Virus record (IMG/VR): IMGVR_UViG_3300042562_001145
Coordinates: 1-64,000 of that record
DNA: 64,000 nucleotides
Source: a virus
Strand: one strand, 5' to 3'
Shown: positions 1 through 9,144 of the stretch, piece after piece
Numbering within the stretch: the first letter of the stretch is position 1
Layout of the letters: every line of letters begins with the position of its first letter
Program-made: the position numbers and the translations under genes
The notes under the pieces: generated by a model
Told to the model about the DNA's origin: nothing
Databases searched by the model: none
The model's input: the letters and a program-made list of their open reading frames with translations, nothing else

Positions 1-365
1 TCTTCTATTTTTTCCTCCTCTATAGCATTAATAACAGCATCTACTTTGTCAGATAAAGAGATTCCGTTTACAAATTCTAAAACGTTTGCATATCCTTTCT
101 CCGATTCAAAACTTTCTTTTAAGTCCTGAATATCCATAAATTTTGGACCATAAAATCTGCTTAACTCATCATTTCTTGCCATGATTAGTTTTATATATTG
201 CGGTATTTTAGATACTAAAGTTGCCTTCATGAACATATTGTTTGAAGGCAACATATTAGCTATATCTTTTACAATATCTTCTGGAGATAGATTTTCTCTC
301 ATCAAAGCCCCTGTCATTTCAACTGTCCAGGTTAAGTGTTCTGGTTTTACTGTACAAAAACTCAT
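1..365 (-). CDS. Hypothetical protein, N-terminal part (runs off the left edge)
   Basis: A reading frame starts with ATG at 365-363 and stays open to the edge of the window, giving about 121 residues that begin MSFCTVKPEHLTWTVEM. Its start codon shares one base with the stop of the upstream giant gene (TAATG overlap), the arrangement expected of translationally coupled genes in one transcript. The visible part is mainly charged and helical, with no signal peptide, membrane segment or motif that I recognise. Position at the distal end of the virion block suggests a structural or virion-associated protein, but that is inference only. Confidence 0.7.
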   Translation of the reverse strand, partial: MSFCTVKPEHLTWTVEMTGALMRENLSPEDIVKDIANMLPSNNMFMKATLVSKIPQYIKLIMARNDELSRFYGPKFMDIQDLKESFESEKGYANVLEFVNGISLSDKVDAVINAIEEEKIE

Positions 366-3300
366 TAGCAAAAAGTTGGTTTGTTATTATTTAGATCTTC
401 TCTTGTTTTTTTACTAGAAGCAGCAATATCTGCATCTGCTTCTGCATTGTGCTTACCTACTACATCCTCTGATGTATCTTTAGTTTCTTGACTTTCATTC
501 TCTACCTCTGTCATTTGTTTTTCTGTTTTACTTGCTTTTGCAGCTGCTTTTTTAGCGGCTTCTCGCTCCAATTGTTCTTTTGTTTTTGCAAAGGTATCAC
601 TTTCTTCGTTATTTTGCAAATTTTCATCAACTATTTCTGTAATAATTTTTTCTGCAGCATTTTTTATGTCCGCTTCTGAAGGTCCATTTTCTGTATCTTC
701 ATAGATTACAACTCTATTAGAGTCAAGGTCTAATACAATTTTTGGAGAAGATAAAGGATTATTGTTTAAGTCGAATGGTACTAGGATGTCTCCTGCTAAA
801 TCCTCCTTTTTAAATCCTGGCTCCATCCAATCCCTTACATCTGCTACTTGTGGTATGCTGTTTAAGTCGTTTAAAGCTTTGGTTAGATCCTCTGAATTGT
901 TACCTTGCTCGTCAAATAAAGTTTCACTTTCTACTCCAGCATAGTGTAATCCGTATTTACTAGGAGATAGGTGGTGTTGCTCTAATAAGTTATTTAACTC
1001 TATAGCTACTTTACCCATGTTATCTCCTGGTTTTACATTTTTTATAAACTCATCACCTAACTTTATATCAGATCTTGTTTTTAATGCAACTGGAAACGCT
1101 ACTAAGTATTCTCCTTGTTTGAATACTATTACTGGAAGATTGCTTCTATTTTTTAACTTGGCTAAGAAATGTGTTTTAATCTTAGTTTCTGTTTTGCCTC
1201 CTTTTAGTATTAATTCTCCTTTGTCATAGTAGCCGTAGTCAACTATCTTTTCAGTAACAGGTTCAAATAACTTTACTTTACCTTCCTCTAGAGTATAATT
1301 TGCTGATCCTAGGAAAATAAATTTTACAGAAGACTCTATATCTAATATGATTTTTGTCTTACCATTTGGATCTATTGCTTTGTCAAAAGCTTGTTGTCTT
1401 ATTAATAAAAATGATGCATTATCTCCTTTTATATCGTAGTTTGCTTTTAGCATCCCTACTCTATTTCCGGCTTTGTCTAAGGTATCAATTTTAATCTGAT
1501 CTCTCAAGTAATTAGCTGCATCAGTGTACTCTTTTGAATCCTTTGCAAACTCTGCTTCTACTTCTCTAAAAGCTTGTATTATTTCTTGATTATAACTGTC
1601 TTCAATATCTACTTCAAATTTTATTATACTTCCTGGTTTTGCATTGTATATCTCTTCTGGAGAATAATTTAAAACATCTCTAAAGTCACTGTCTAATTTA
1701 TGTCCTTCTGCACTTTGTACCTCTAGGTCATAAATGTCTCCATAATTACTTGTGTTTAGTTCCCCTCCTTGTATAAATTTTAGTCTTGCATCATTTAATA
1801 CTTTTTCTGCCTCTGCGTTTTTTAATACAATTTGACCACCTCTAGTTATTCTTACTGTGGCTGTAGCACCGTCCTCAAAAGTTAATAAGAATCTTGCGTT
1901 TAGTTTGCTATTGTTTATAATATCCTCCGCTAAGATTTTTTTATCTGATCCGGGTATTACTTTACCTTTTTCATCAACTTCTGTATAGATAATATCATTT
2001 GTCAAAGTTAAAAGTCTGTCTACTAATCCTGGGAAAGTTAAGTGGGAGATATAAAAACCATTTTTGGCTTTTCTAGCTACTACTTTTTCTACATTTTGTA
2101 AAATCTCACTTCTTCTAACTTCTTTTCCATCTTCATCAACCTTAGGATCTCTCTCTTGATTTACTTTGTGGAAATCTTGTTCTGATGTCTGTGTTGTATC
2201 AACTGGTTCCACTACTCTTTTTGTAAGAATATCTTGTAGTATCATATCTGTGATAGAAACCCCCTCAGAGCTACCATAAGCTTCTAGCAATCTCCAATTA
2301 GCTAATTTTTCATTTAGTTCCTGTAATCGCTTTATTTCGGCTTTTAGTAATGACGGTCTTGTTGTTGGTGTAAGTCTATTCCAAGTATAAGGACTTTTGA
2401 AAGATATAGTTTTATTATCAATCTTTGGATCCTCAATAGCTCTTCTAGCTAAATCTTGAAATTCGTTCATTTCATCTTCAGTCATCATAACTGGGGTATC
2501 CTCACCATAGTACTCAAATAAGTAAGGGCTATTTTTGATTAAGTCTCGAATATACTCACGAATAGTTAATTGCTTTACTTTTTCCGTACCTTCTCTTTTT
2601 ATTTCATCTATTGCATCCTCTTTATCTCTTTCAAGATTTCTTCTTTCAATGTCAATATTTTTAGGGCTTCTAGATTTATCTACTGTTGGGGTTGGTTCTT
2701 TTGCTAATTCCGCAGCAACTCTATCCTTTACCTCTTGTATATTTTTATTTAATTGGTCTATTTGTTCTGGAGAAGCTTTTGGTCCGTCCGGAGAAGCTGA
2801 TGGTTGGATAGGAGTAATAAAGTCTATGGTTGTATTCAACTCTCCCTCAGCTAACCCTGTCCATTTTAAGTCCATGAATCCTCTATCGTCCTCATGTGTT
2901 TTATACTCCTCTTTCTTGTTTCCCACTTCGTTCAACACTTCGGCAATATCTTGGAAGACTTTTACATCATATTGTGTATTGATGTCTTTACCTGATGTTT
3001 TATTAAACCATCCATTTTCACCTTGTCCAAAAAATACGTACCACTTATTACTCTCAACATCTGCTTTAAGGCCTTGTCCTGTAGAGATATAAAAAGGTAC
3101 TAAAATGTCTCCTATTTTAATCTTTACTACTACTCTACCTGTTGCTGTTTTTAAATAGTTGCTAGTTTTTCCGTCCTGTACAAATGGTTCTAAATAACCG
3201 TTGTCAGATAGCCATTGTAGTTTCTCTTCTTTAGTTCCTAGTTTATTTAATTCTTCTTTTACCTTGTCTAGGTCTTTTCCCCAATTTGCCGAAGCTGTTT

Positions 3301-5521
3301 CAGCTATTGGTTCTGTTGTAGTATTGTAAAGCTCATCTATCTTAGCATCATACTCTTCTGTAACTTCTTTTATCCTTTTGTCTTTTTCGGCTTGTATTTC
3401 TTCCTCTGTAGGTGCTGATATTGTATCCCCATTTTCTGGTTCAACTAGACTTTCTTTTTTGTTTATAATATCTTGTACAAATTCTTGTCCTTCAACTACA
3501 TTGGCCGCTTGGTCTATCAATGTACTTGATTCCATACTTTTTTGTAAGCCTTCCAAAAACTCTACGGTAATATCAGTTGGAGTTTTGTCTGAACGTATCT
3601 CTGTTATGATATTTCTTTTTCCTCTAAGTCCTAATTTTGGATCTGAAAGTTGTCTAGATAAATCAGCATATCTTGTGAATGCAGTGATTGACTTACCATA
3701 CTCATTTAATAGTTTTTGTAATTTTAATCCTTTTTGTGGATCAACTTGGCCTAACTGCCCAGCTAGTTCTTTTATTTGGTTTAATGTGTTTATTCTATTT
3801 TTAACAGACTGGCTGCTAATCATGATTTCATCTACATTTTTACCAAATGGATTTTTCATGTTTGCTGTTTTTATTAACAAACTGTAGTCTTTAGTCAAGC
3901 TTTCTATTTGACCTTCAATCTCTTTTATTTGATTTCTAATACTGTCTGTTTTGTTTAGGAATTTTTTTCTTTCTTCCGGCTCAACAGTATTGAACATAGT
4001 TTTTTCTACTTCTTTATACTCTCTTTCTAATGCTTCTCTTTGTCTATCTAGGCTTACAATTTGCTTTTCTTTACCTTTTGCCTCTTTTCTGGTTTCTTTT
4101 CCAGCCTTTAGTAAAATATCCTCAATAGCCAATGCCCCAGACATCTCAGTACCCAGTACTGTTCTTCCAGTTTCCTCTTTTATTGCTGTTAGTAAATCTT
4201 GTGAGAATCCGTGTACTTTCTCTCCTAAAGTTAACTCGTATGCAATAGCATCTTTTATATCCCTAACACCTAAAGTTCCAGCTTTTTCTTGCTCTTCTTT
4301 AGATAAGTTTTTGCCAATATAATACTCAGAAAAGTTTCTATACTTCTCGTATATTTTTGCTGTACTTTTATGCTCTTCTATTAACTTCTCTTTTATATCT
4401 TTGGCACCTTGCTCATCAACACCATAGTCTTTCATTAATACATCGTTTCCAATATTATTAATAGCAACTTCTGTTTGTTTTACTGTTTCATCTAAGTAAT
4501 CTAGATTATGTGCCTGAGAAAGTTGTGCTATAATGGCAGACTGTCTGCTTAGTTCCCCTCCTACGAAATCTCCTTTTTTCTCTGCTGCATTTGCTGCTTC
4601 ATTTGATGCTTGTACTCTGCCTGAATATGCCAAAGTTTCTGCTACCTTATTTGGTGAATAGTAGCTATTATAAAAGTTCTCTAAGTTTTTGTTTTTTTGT
4701 TCTGCTCCGGCTACTTCTCCTTTTAGACTTTTGTATTTGTATAGGTTAGTTCCTGAGCCACTTATCAAACCAATGATCATACCAATACCAATTTCTTCCC
4801 ATCCTTTTTTAGTCCCGTAGGTTTCTGAAAGGCCTTGAGTGAAAGCTGTGGATATATCTAATGTATTTTTTGCATACTTTGGGTCGTATTTAGATTGTAT
4901 CCAACTTTTAGCAGTATTCTGCCCTACTGATTGCATACCCTCTTCAAAAACACCTTCCATTAAAGGGCTTTCTCCAATACCCCAAGCGTACTTAGCTGCT
5001 GTTTGTAGTTTAGTAGCTGTTTTAGCTACCATCTTTCCTTCAATCTCTTCTAGTCCAATACCAAATAGTTTAGAATTAGCCCATTTTGAGCCTCCTGTTA
5101 AAGGGCTTTTTATATCTGCTAATCTACCTATCGTCATCAAGTTACTTGAGCCTACGACAGCTAAATTAAATCCATATAGTGCGTTTGCAGAATCTGTTAA
5201 GTTTTCATCGAAAGCTTTAGTTTCTTCTTCTGTTGGAGGTCTATTATTTTTACTCTCGAAGTCAGATGCAAAACCATCCTTCATCTCTCGTATATAAGTA
5301 CGTGCCTCCATACCAGATTCAAATCCTGCTGAAGTGTACATATACCTAGCTGTATTCAAAAACTCTCCTGCTTTTCCTAGTTTTGTTGCTAATCCTACAG
5401 GTAGCATTTTGTTTGAGTAAGTAAGTAAAGCTGGTTCAGACACCGCAGATTTAGCTTTTGACATTGCTTTGAATGTTTTTGCTATTCCGGCCTCTGCACC
5501 AAAAAGTCTTTCTGCTTGCAT
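365..5521 (-). CDS. Giant virion-associated (cargo or ejection-like) protein, C-terminal 1718 residues
   Basis: This very long charged protein is rich in predicted coiled coil (Lys/Glu-rich stretches over much of residues 260-700) with a Gly/Ile-rich hydrophobic segment near residues 240-255 (IGIGMIIGLISGSG). No enzyme motif was recognised. The first ATG of the open frame is at 5521, but the same frame continues upstream to about 5795 without a start codon and encodes sensible protein there (WYKQAIGLEEGGANFWADK, then an Ala/Gly-rich hydrophobic stretch). The preceding gene at 5743-6213 overlaps this extension. The two are therefore probably one gene of about 1949 codons interrupted by a one-base frameshift. 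Large internal proteins with glycine-rich hydrophobic segments in tail regions of crAss-like and podovirus genomes are often cargo or ejection proteins; that role is inferred from position and composition. Confidence 0.75.
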   Translation of the reverse strand: MQAERLFGAEAGIAKTFKAMSKAKSAVSEPALLTYSNKMLPVGLATKLGKAGEFLNTARYMYTSAGFESGMEARTYIREMKDGFASDFESKNNRPPTEEETKAFDENLTDSANALYGFNLAVVGSSNLMTIGRLADIKSPLTGGSKWANSKLFGIGLEEIEGKMVAKTATKLQTAAKYAWGIGESPLMEGVFEEGMQSVGQNTAKSWIQSKYDPKYAKNTLDISTAFTQGLSETYGTKKGWEEIGIGMIIGLISGSGTNLYKYKSLKGEVAGAEQKNKNLENFYNSYYSPNKVAETLAYSGRVQASNEAANAAEKKGDFVGGELSRQSAIIAQLSQAHNLDYLDETVKQTEVAINNIGNDVLMKDYGVDEQGAKDIKEKLIEEHKSTAKIYEKYRNFSEYYIGKNLSKEEQEKAGTLGVRDIKDAIAYELTLGEKVHGFSQDLLTAIKEETGRTVLGTEMSGALAIEDILLKAGKETRKEAKGKEKQIVSLDRQREALEREYKEVEKTMFNTVEPEERKKFLNKTDSIRNQIKEIEGQIESLTKDYSLLIKTANMKNPFGKNVDEIMISSQSVKNRINTLNQIKELAGQLGQVDPQKGLKLQKLLNEYGKSITAFTRYADLSRQLSDPKLGLRGKRNIITEIRSDKTPTDITVEFLEGLQKSMESSTLIDQAANVVEGQEFVQDIINKKESLVEPENGDTISAPTEEEIQAEKDKRIKEVTEEYDAKIDELYNTTTEPIAETASANWGKDLDKVKEELNKLGTKEEKLQWLSDNGYLEPFVQDGKTSNYLKTATGRVVVKIKIGDILVPFYISTGQGLKADVESNKWYVFFGQGENGWFNKTSGKDINTQYDVKVFQDIAEVLNEVGNKKEEYKTHEDDRGFMDLKWTGLAEGELNTTIDFITPIQPSASPDGPKASPEQIDQLNKNIQEVKDRVAAELAKEPTPTVDKSRSPKNIDIERRNLERDKEDAIDEIKREGTEKVKQLTIREYIRDLIKNSPYLFEYYGEDTPVMMTEDEMNEFQDLARRAIEDPKIDNKTISFKSPYTWNRLTPTTRPSLLKAEIKRLQELNEKLANWRLLEAYGSSEGVSITDMILQDILTKRVVEPVDTTQTSEQDFHKVNQERDPKVDEDGKEVRRSEILQNVEKVVARKAKNGFYISHLTFPGLVDRLLTLTNDIIYTEVDEKGKVIPGSDKKILAEDIINNSKLNARFLLTFEDGATATVRITRGGQIVLKNAEAEKVLNDARLKFIQGGELNTSNYGDIYDLEVQSAEGHKLDSDFRDVLNYSPEEIYNAKPGSIIKFEVDIEDSYNQEIIQAFREVEAEFAKDSKEYTDAANYLRDQIKIDTLDKAGNRVGMLKANYDIKGDNASFLLIRQQAFDKAIDPNGKTKIILDIESSVKFIFLGSANYTLEEGKVKLFEPVTEKIVDYGYYDKGELILKGGKTETKIKTHFLAKLKNRSNLPVIVFKQGEYLVAFPVALKTRSDIKLGDEFIKNVKPGDNMGKVAIELNNLLEQHHLSPSKYGLHYAGVESETLFDEQGNNSEDLTKALNDLNSIPQVADVRDWMEPGFKKEDLAGDILVPFDLNNNPLSSPKIVLDLDSNRVVIYEDTENGPSEADIKNAAEKIITEIVDENLQNNEESDTFAKTKEQLEREAAKKAAAKASKTEKQMTEVENESQETKDTSEDVVGKHNAEADADIAASSKKTREDLNNNKPTFC

Positions 5522-5742
5522 TCCTAATCTTGCACTTACAGTTGCGGTACCTGCACCACCTGTAGCATAACCCCATATTGCTTCTGAGGCAATTGCTGAT
5601 ACAGTAAAAGCTGCTCCTCCTAGAACTTTGTCAGCCCAAAAGTTAGCTCCCCCTTCTTCTAATCCAATTGCTTGTTTATACCAATCTCCACTTTTCTCTG
5701 CTTTTGAGTAGTAGTTTGGTAATTTATAGTCTAATTTTTCGT

Positions 5743-6213
5743 TTAGGTCATCAAGGTAGTTATTAAATTGGTTATCATAAGATGCTCTAAAACAACACCT
5801 ACAGTATTACCTATAATACCTAGTGCAACCTTTCCTGCAAATTTCTCGGCTCCGTGTGCCCACTTTTCTCCTGTTGATTGGTTTTGAGCTGCATATTCTG
5901 CATTATCTCTGCCAACCTTATATTCATCATACCTTCTTATATTTGAGCCATCACGCAGAGTTGCATAGGCATCTTCTACGTCATAGTTTTTTTGAGTGAA
6001 GGATTGTTTTTCAGAACTTTTTAATTCATTTTTAAAAAATAATCCACTATCTGGCTTATAATCACTTCTATGTATACTTTTTAAATCGGGTGTTGTTGGT
6101 GTTACATAACTTGCTCTAATACTATCAGCTACTGCTTGGGTACCTGTAGTATCGGGGGTTGCAGAAAATCCACTTGCTTGGAATCTGCCTATCTCTCTAT
6201 CAATATCTTCCAT
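5743..6213 (-). CDS. N-terminal fragment of the giant virion protein, frame-disrupted
   Basis: This 156-residue frame starts at ATG 6213, three bases after the stop of the 954-residue gene, so the start is well placed in the operon. It begins MEDIDREIGRFQASGF and stays soluble and charged until a short hydrophobic stretch (GIIGNTVGVVLE). It then changes to a low-quality tail (HLMITNLITTLMT) and stops. In the -1 frame the sequence from about 5790 reads on as FRASYDNQFNNYLDDLNEKL into the downstream giant protein. One extra T in the T4 run (AAAA at 5789-5792 on the plus strand) would fuse the frames. I read this as the true N terminus of the downstream gene, separated by a sequencing error, a real mutation or, less likely, recoding. 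Confidence 0.65.
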   Translation of the reverse strand: MEDIDREIGRFQASGFSATPDTTGTQAVADSIRASYVTPTTPDLKSIHRSDYKPDSGLFFKNELKSSEKQSFTQKNYDVEDAYATLRDGSNIRRYDEYKVGRDNAEYAAQNQSTGEKWAHGAEKFAGKVALGIIGNTVGVVLEHLMITNLITTLMT

Positions 6214-6216
6214 TTT

Positions 6217-9081
6217 TTATTTTTTTTCTTGAAACAGTAAGCCTTCTTCTCCTGGGTTTTCTAGTACATACTCCAGTATTGAATTTGTTATTACTACTTG
6301 TGGATAATTTTTAACCATATTTAAAATTTCTGTATCTAAAACTTCGTCATTATTATTAAACTTACCTTGTTTTATTTGGAATCCATTGGCTTTATTGGTT
6401 ATTATTGCACCCCATACTCCATCCATAGGTACTACTTTTAATTCCATATTTTGCATATTGCTAGAAATATTTGATACAAGTTGGTCTATCTTTGGTTGTG
6501 GCATTTTATTTGCTAAGGCAATTGTAAATATTTCTTTTACTCCTTTTTTTGTTAATAAGAGGTCTGGTGAAACTGTAAATTCATCAATCACTGCTTTTGG
6601 TAATTGCTTCATATTCTCATCTGCCTTACCTAATATATTTTTGTTAGTTTGGTCTAAAAAGGCTGGTGTTTTATATGGCAAAATAACTTTATTTGCTCCA
6701 GCTACTCTAGTACTCAAAGCCTCTTGGCCCCTTACAGTATCAATGAACATAGATATTCTCTTATATGCAGAGTCTCCTTTTTCTAGAGTGATTATAGCAG
6801 GTGCTGACTGTGTTTCTACTCCAGCCACTGATCTTAATCCTTTTTTTTGTGTAACTATTATATTTTCCCCTTTCATATAAGCGGTATATGAGCCCTCTTC
6901 TGGTTTAAATGCTGCAGAAAGTTCTCCATTCTTTTGTGAGAACAATCCTGTAAGCACTTTTCTTTCAGCTTCACTAGTAATATTGTATTCTTTACCTGTA
7001 GTGAAGTAAGCTCCTCCTGGCGTACCTCTTTGGTCTTTTACATATTTACCAGCAGATTGTGTTGCTACTGTATTTAAAGACTTTTCTCCCCAATTGAAAA
7101 TATTACCTTCATACAGAGCAGCACTAACATCGTTTGCATCTTTTGTAAGATCTGCAAGTTTTTTTATCTTACTTACATCTCCCTTAATATTATTTTTTAA
7201 GTTTGCCCATCCACCATTATCATTTACAAACTTTGTTATCTCGGCACCTTTTGCTTTAATAGTGTCTGCATGTTTACCGTAGTTTTCTACAGCTCCTGCC
7301 CCTATTCCATACGCTGCTCCTGCTATTCCACCTATTGTGCCGGTAAACCCTGCTAATGGACCCCCTATGGCCCCTGCTGTTGCTCCTAATGCAAACCCTG
7401 CTCCTCCAAACTTTGCCATTTTACCCAGTGTATTTATACCATCTGAAACAGCTCCGTATACCATATCTGTGATATTTGGGTTATTAAGTGCACCTTCTGC
7501 AACTTTTAACTGTCTTATATACTCATCTGAATCTTTATTAAATTCTTCTGTGTACCCCTTTTTTTCAGCTTGTACAACACTTGTCATCAAACTTATTCTT
7601 TTTTCATCTGCTTTTGTTATCTCTTTTGCTTCTGCACCATGAGATATTGCTAACTCTGAACCTACAAAAGCTTCTACAACTGCTGTACCACTTGAATAAT
7701 TTCTAGCCAGTTTTTCTTTACCTGGTATTACCCTAGGTTTTCCATTTTTCCATTCATAGCCTTTTTGGTTTAATCTTGAATTAAATCCATCTCTTTGTAC
7801 TTGGGTTGTAGTACTACTATTATAGGCACTTGCTGCATTTTGCATGATTTTGTTATACTCTGCATTATGATCAGCTTTTGATTGTGAATAATAATCTACA
7901 GTTTCTGGTAAATCTGTAGCGGCCATATCTTGTCCTACATATCCTCCTGTTGATCCAGCTATTGGTTTACCATCTGCTCCTAACCCTCCTGCTGCTTTTG
8001 CTAGTGACTCTCTTTCTTCTCTTGCTTCTTTTCTCTCCGCTAATTCTAATTCTCTTTGTGCATAGTATTGTTCGTCTTTTTTATACTCTACATTTTCTCT
8101 ACCACTTGCTATCTTAGCAATACTGTATTTATAAGCATTTAATTCCAAGAATCCCCCTAATTGTTCTGGATCATCTAGATTAATATTTTTATAAGTGTCT
8201 TCTGAGTCTTGTTTTTCTTTTGTTTTCCTCTCTAATCTACCTTTTGCATCTGCTCTTTCTGCTTCGCTTTTCAAAGTGTTACTTGAATCTGCTGTTAGTT
8301 GTTTTATGTCTATATCAATAGTTTCAATTTCTTCTTTTTTTCTTTGTTCAAAATTAACCTTGGCTGCTGGCATATTATTTTGCACCTTAGCCCAACCGTT
8401 AATTTTAAGTTGGTTTATTACTTTTGAAGATAGCAGCTCTGGCATGTACTGATATATTTCTTCTGGTTTAAGCCCGTTTAATGTTCTTGTTACAAGATTC
8501 CCTGCACCGTCTTTTGTTTGAATAACTTGGTCTCCCTTCAGAGCTTTCAGTTTTGTTAATTCCTCTAAAACCTCTTTATTAATATCTGTATAAGGGGTGT
8601 ATTCTAATCTACCTAAATCATCTCTTTTGCCTGCCATATAATCACTAAGGCCTGATTTATACATAGCGTATGCATCATTTGCTGAGTTATACTCTCCAGG
8701 CTTTTTTGATTTTATCTCGTCTAGCTCGGCATTGTAGCTATATATCTTTTGCGAGTTTGAAATTTGTGTTTTTACCTCATCATCAATAGCTCCTCCAATA
8801 TAGTTTGTTATTTGTCTAGCTACTACATTATCTGTTAAATCTACTTTTGAATTTGCATCTACCATGCTTAATAAGCCTTGTAGTTTATCTCCAAGGTATC
8901 TTTTATCTTTATCTCTAGCTAAAGGTACGCTAGATACTTTTGCTATAAGATCATCAATCTTAGCTAAGTTAACATCAAACTTCTGTTGCATAGCACCTTG
9001 TACAGATGCTATATATTTCGCTTGTTCGTTAGTATCTATTGCGTGACCGTAATTTAACGGGGCTGAATATGCGTTTGCCAT
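6217..9081 (-). CDS. Large tail or ejection-type virion protein with a glycine-zipper segment (954 aa)
   Basis: The protein begins MANAYSAPLNYGHAIDTNEQ; its N-terminal half is charged and helical. A striking Gly/Ala-rich hydrophobic segment lies near residues 554-595 (GAGFALGATAGAIGG and following), with small residues spaced as in glycine zippers that insert into membranes. The C-terminal third appears mixed alpha/beta. No enzymatic motif was seen. It has its own promoter 23 bases upstream and ends three bases before the next gene. The hydrophobic segment within an otherwise soluble giant protein fits a protein stored in the virion and delivered to the host envelope during DNA entry. That function is an inference; the family was not identified. 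Confidence 0.8.
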   Translation of the reverse strand: MANAYSAPLNYGHAIDTNEQAKYIASVQGAMQQKFDVNLAKIDDLIAKVSSVPLARDKDKRYLGDKLQGLLSMVDANSKVDLTDNVVARQITNYIGGAIDDEVKTQISNSQKIYSYNAELDEIKSKKPGEYNSANDAYAMYKSGLSDYMAGKRDDLGRLEYTPYTDINKEVLEELTKLKALKGDQVIQTKDGAGNLVTRTLNGLKPEEIYQYMPELLSSKVINQLKINGWAKVQNNMPAAKVNFEQRKKEEIETIDIDIKQLTADSSNTLKSEAERADAKGRLERKTKEKQDSEDTYKNINLDDPEQLGGFLELNAYKYSIAKIASGRENVEYKKDEQYYAQRELELAERKEAREERESLAKAAGGLGADGKPIAGSTGGYVGQDMAATDLPETVDYYSQSKADHNAEYNKIMQNAASAYNSSTTTQVQRDGFNSRLNQKGYEWKNGKPRVIPGKEKLARNYSSGTAVVEAFVGSELAISHGAEAKEITKADEKRISLMTSVVQAEKKGYTEEFNKDSDEYIRQLKVAEGALNNPNITDMVYGAVSDGINTLGKMAKFGGAGFALGATAGAIGGPLAGFTGTIGGIAGAAYGIGAGAVENYGKHADTIKAKGAEITKFVNDNGGWANLKNNIKGDVSKIKKLADLTKDANDVSAALYEGNIFNWGEKSLNTVATQSAGKYVKDQRGTPGGAYFTTGKEYNITSEAERKVLTGLFSQKNGELSAAFKPEEGSYTAYMKGENIIVTQKKGLRSVAGVETQSAPAIITLEKGDSAYKRISMFIDTVRGQEALSTRVAGANKVILPYKTPAFLDQTNKNILGKADENMKQLPKAVIDEFTVSPDLLLTKKGVKEIFTIALANKMPQPKIDQLVSNISSNMQNMELKVVPMDGVWGAIITNKANGFQIKQGKFNNNDEVLDTEILNMVKNYPQVVITNSILEYVLENPGEEGLLFQEKK

Positions 9082-9103
9082 TTTATTTTCTTAAAATTTT
9101 ATG

Positions 9104-9134
9104 CAAATATACAATCTTTATTTGTTTTCTGCAA
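9104..9134 (-). promoter_or_regulatory. Bacteroidota-type promoter for the 954-residue gene
   Basis: On the minus strand the -7 box TATATTTG is at 9111-9104 and the -33 TTG at 9134-9132, separated by exactly 20 bp. The start codon of the downstream gene lies 23 bases after the box. It sits in the 63-base gap between two genes, so it may let the last three giant genes be expressed apart from the rest. Confidence 0.75.
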
Positions 9135-9144
9135 ATTAATTAAA

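Noticed and set aside
5780-5800. Programmed -1 ribosomal frameshift
   Set aside because: There is no X-XXY-YYZ heptamer in the correct frame and no evident pseudoknot after it; a homopolymer error or mutation explains the split more simply.
6300-9050. Numerous plus-strand open frames of 60-190 codons across the minus-strand block
   Set aside because: They are antisense shadows of long coding genes, have Ser/Phe/Leu-rich composition and lack promoters with the Bacteroidota geometry.
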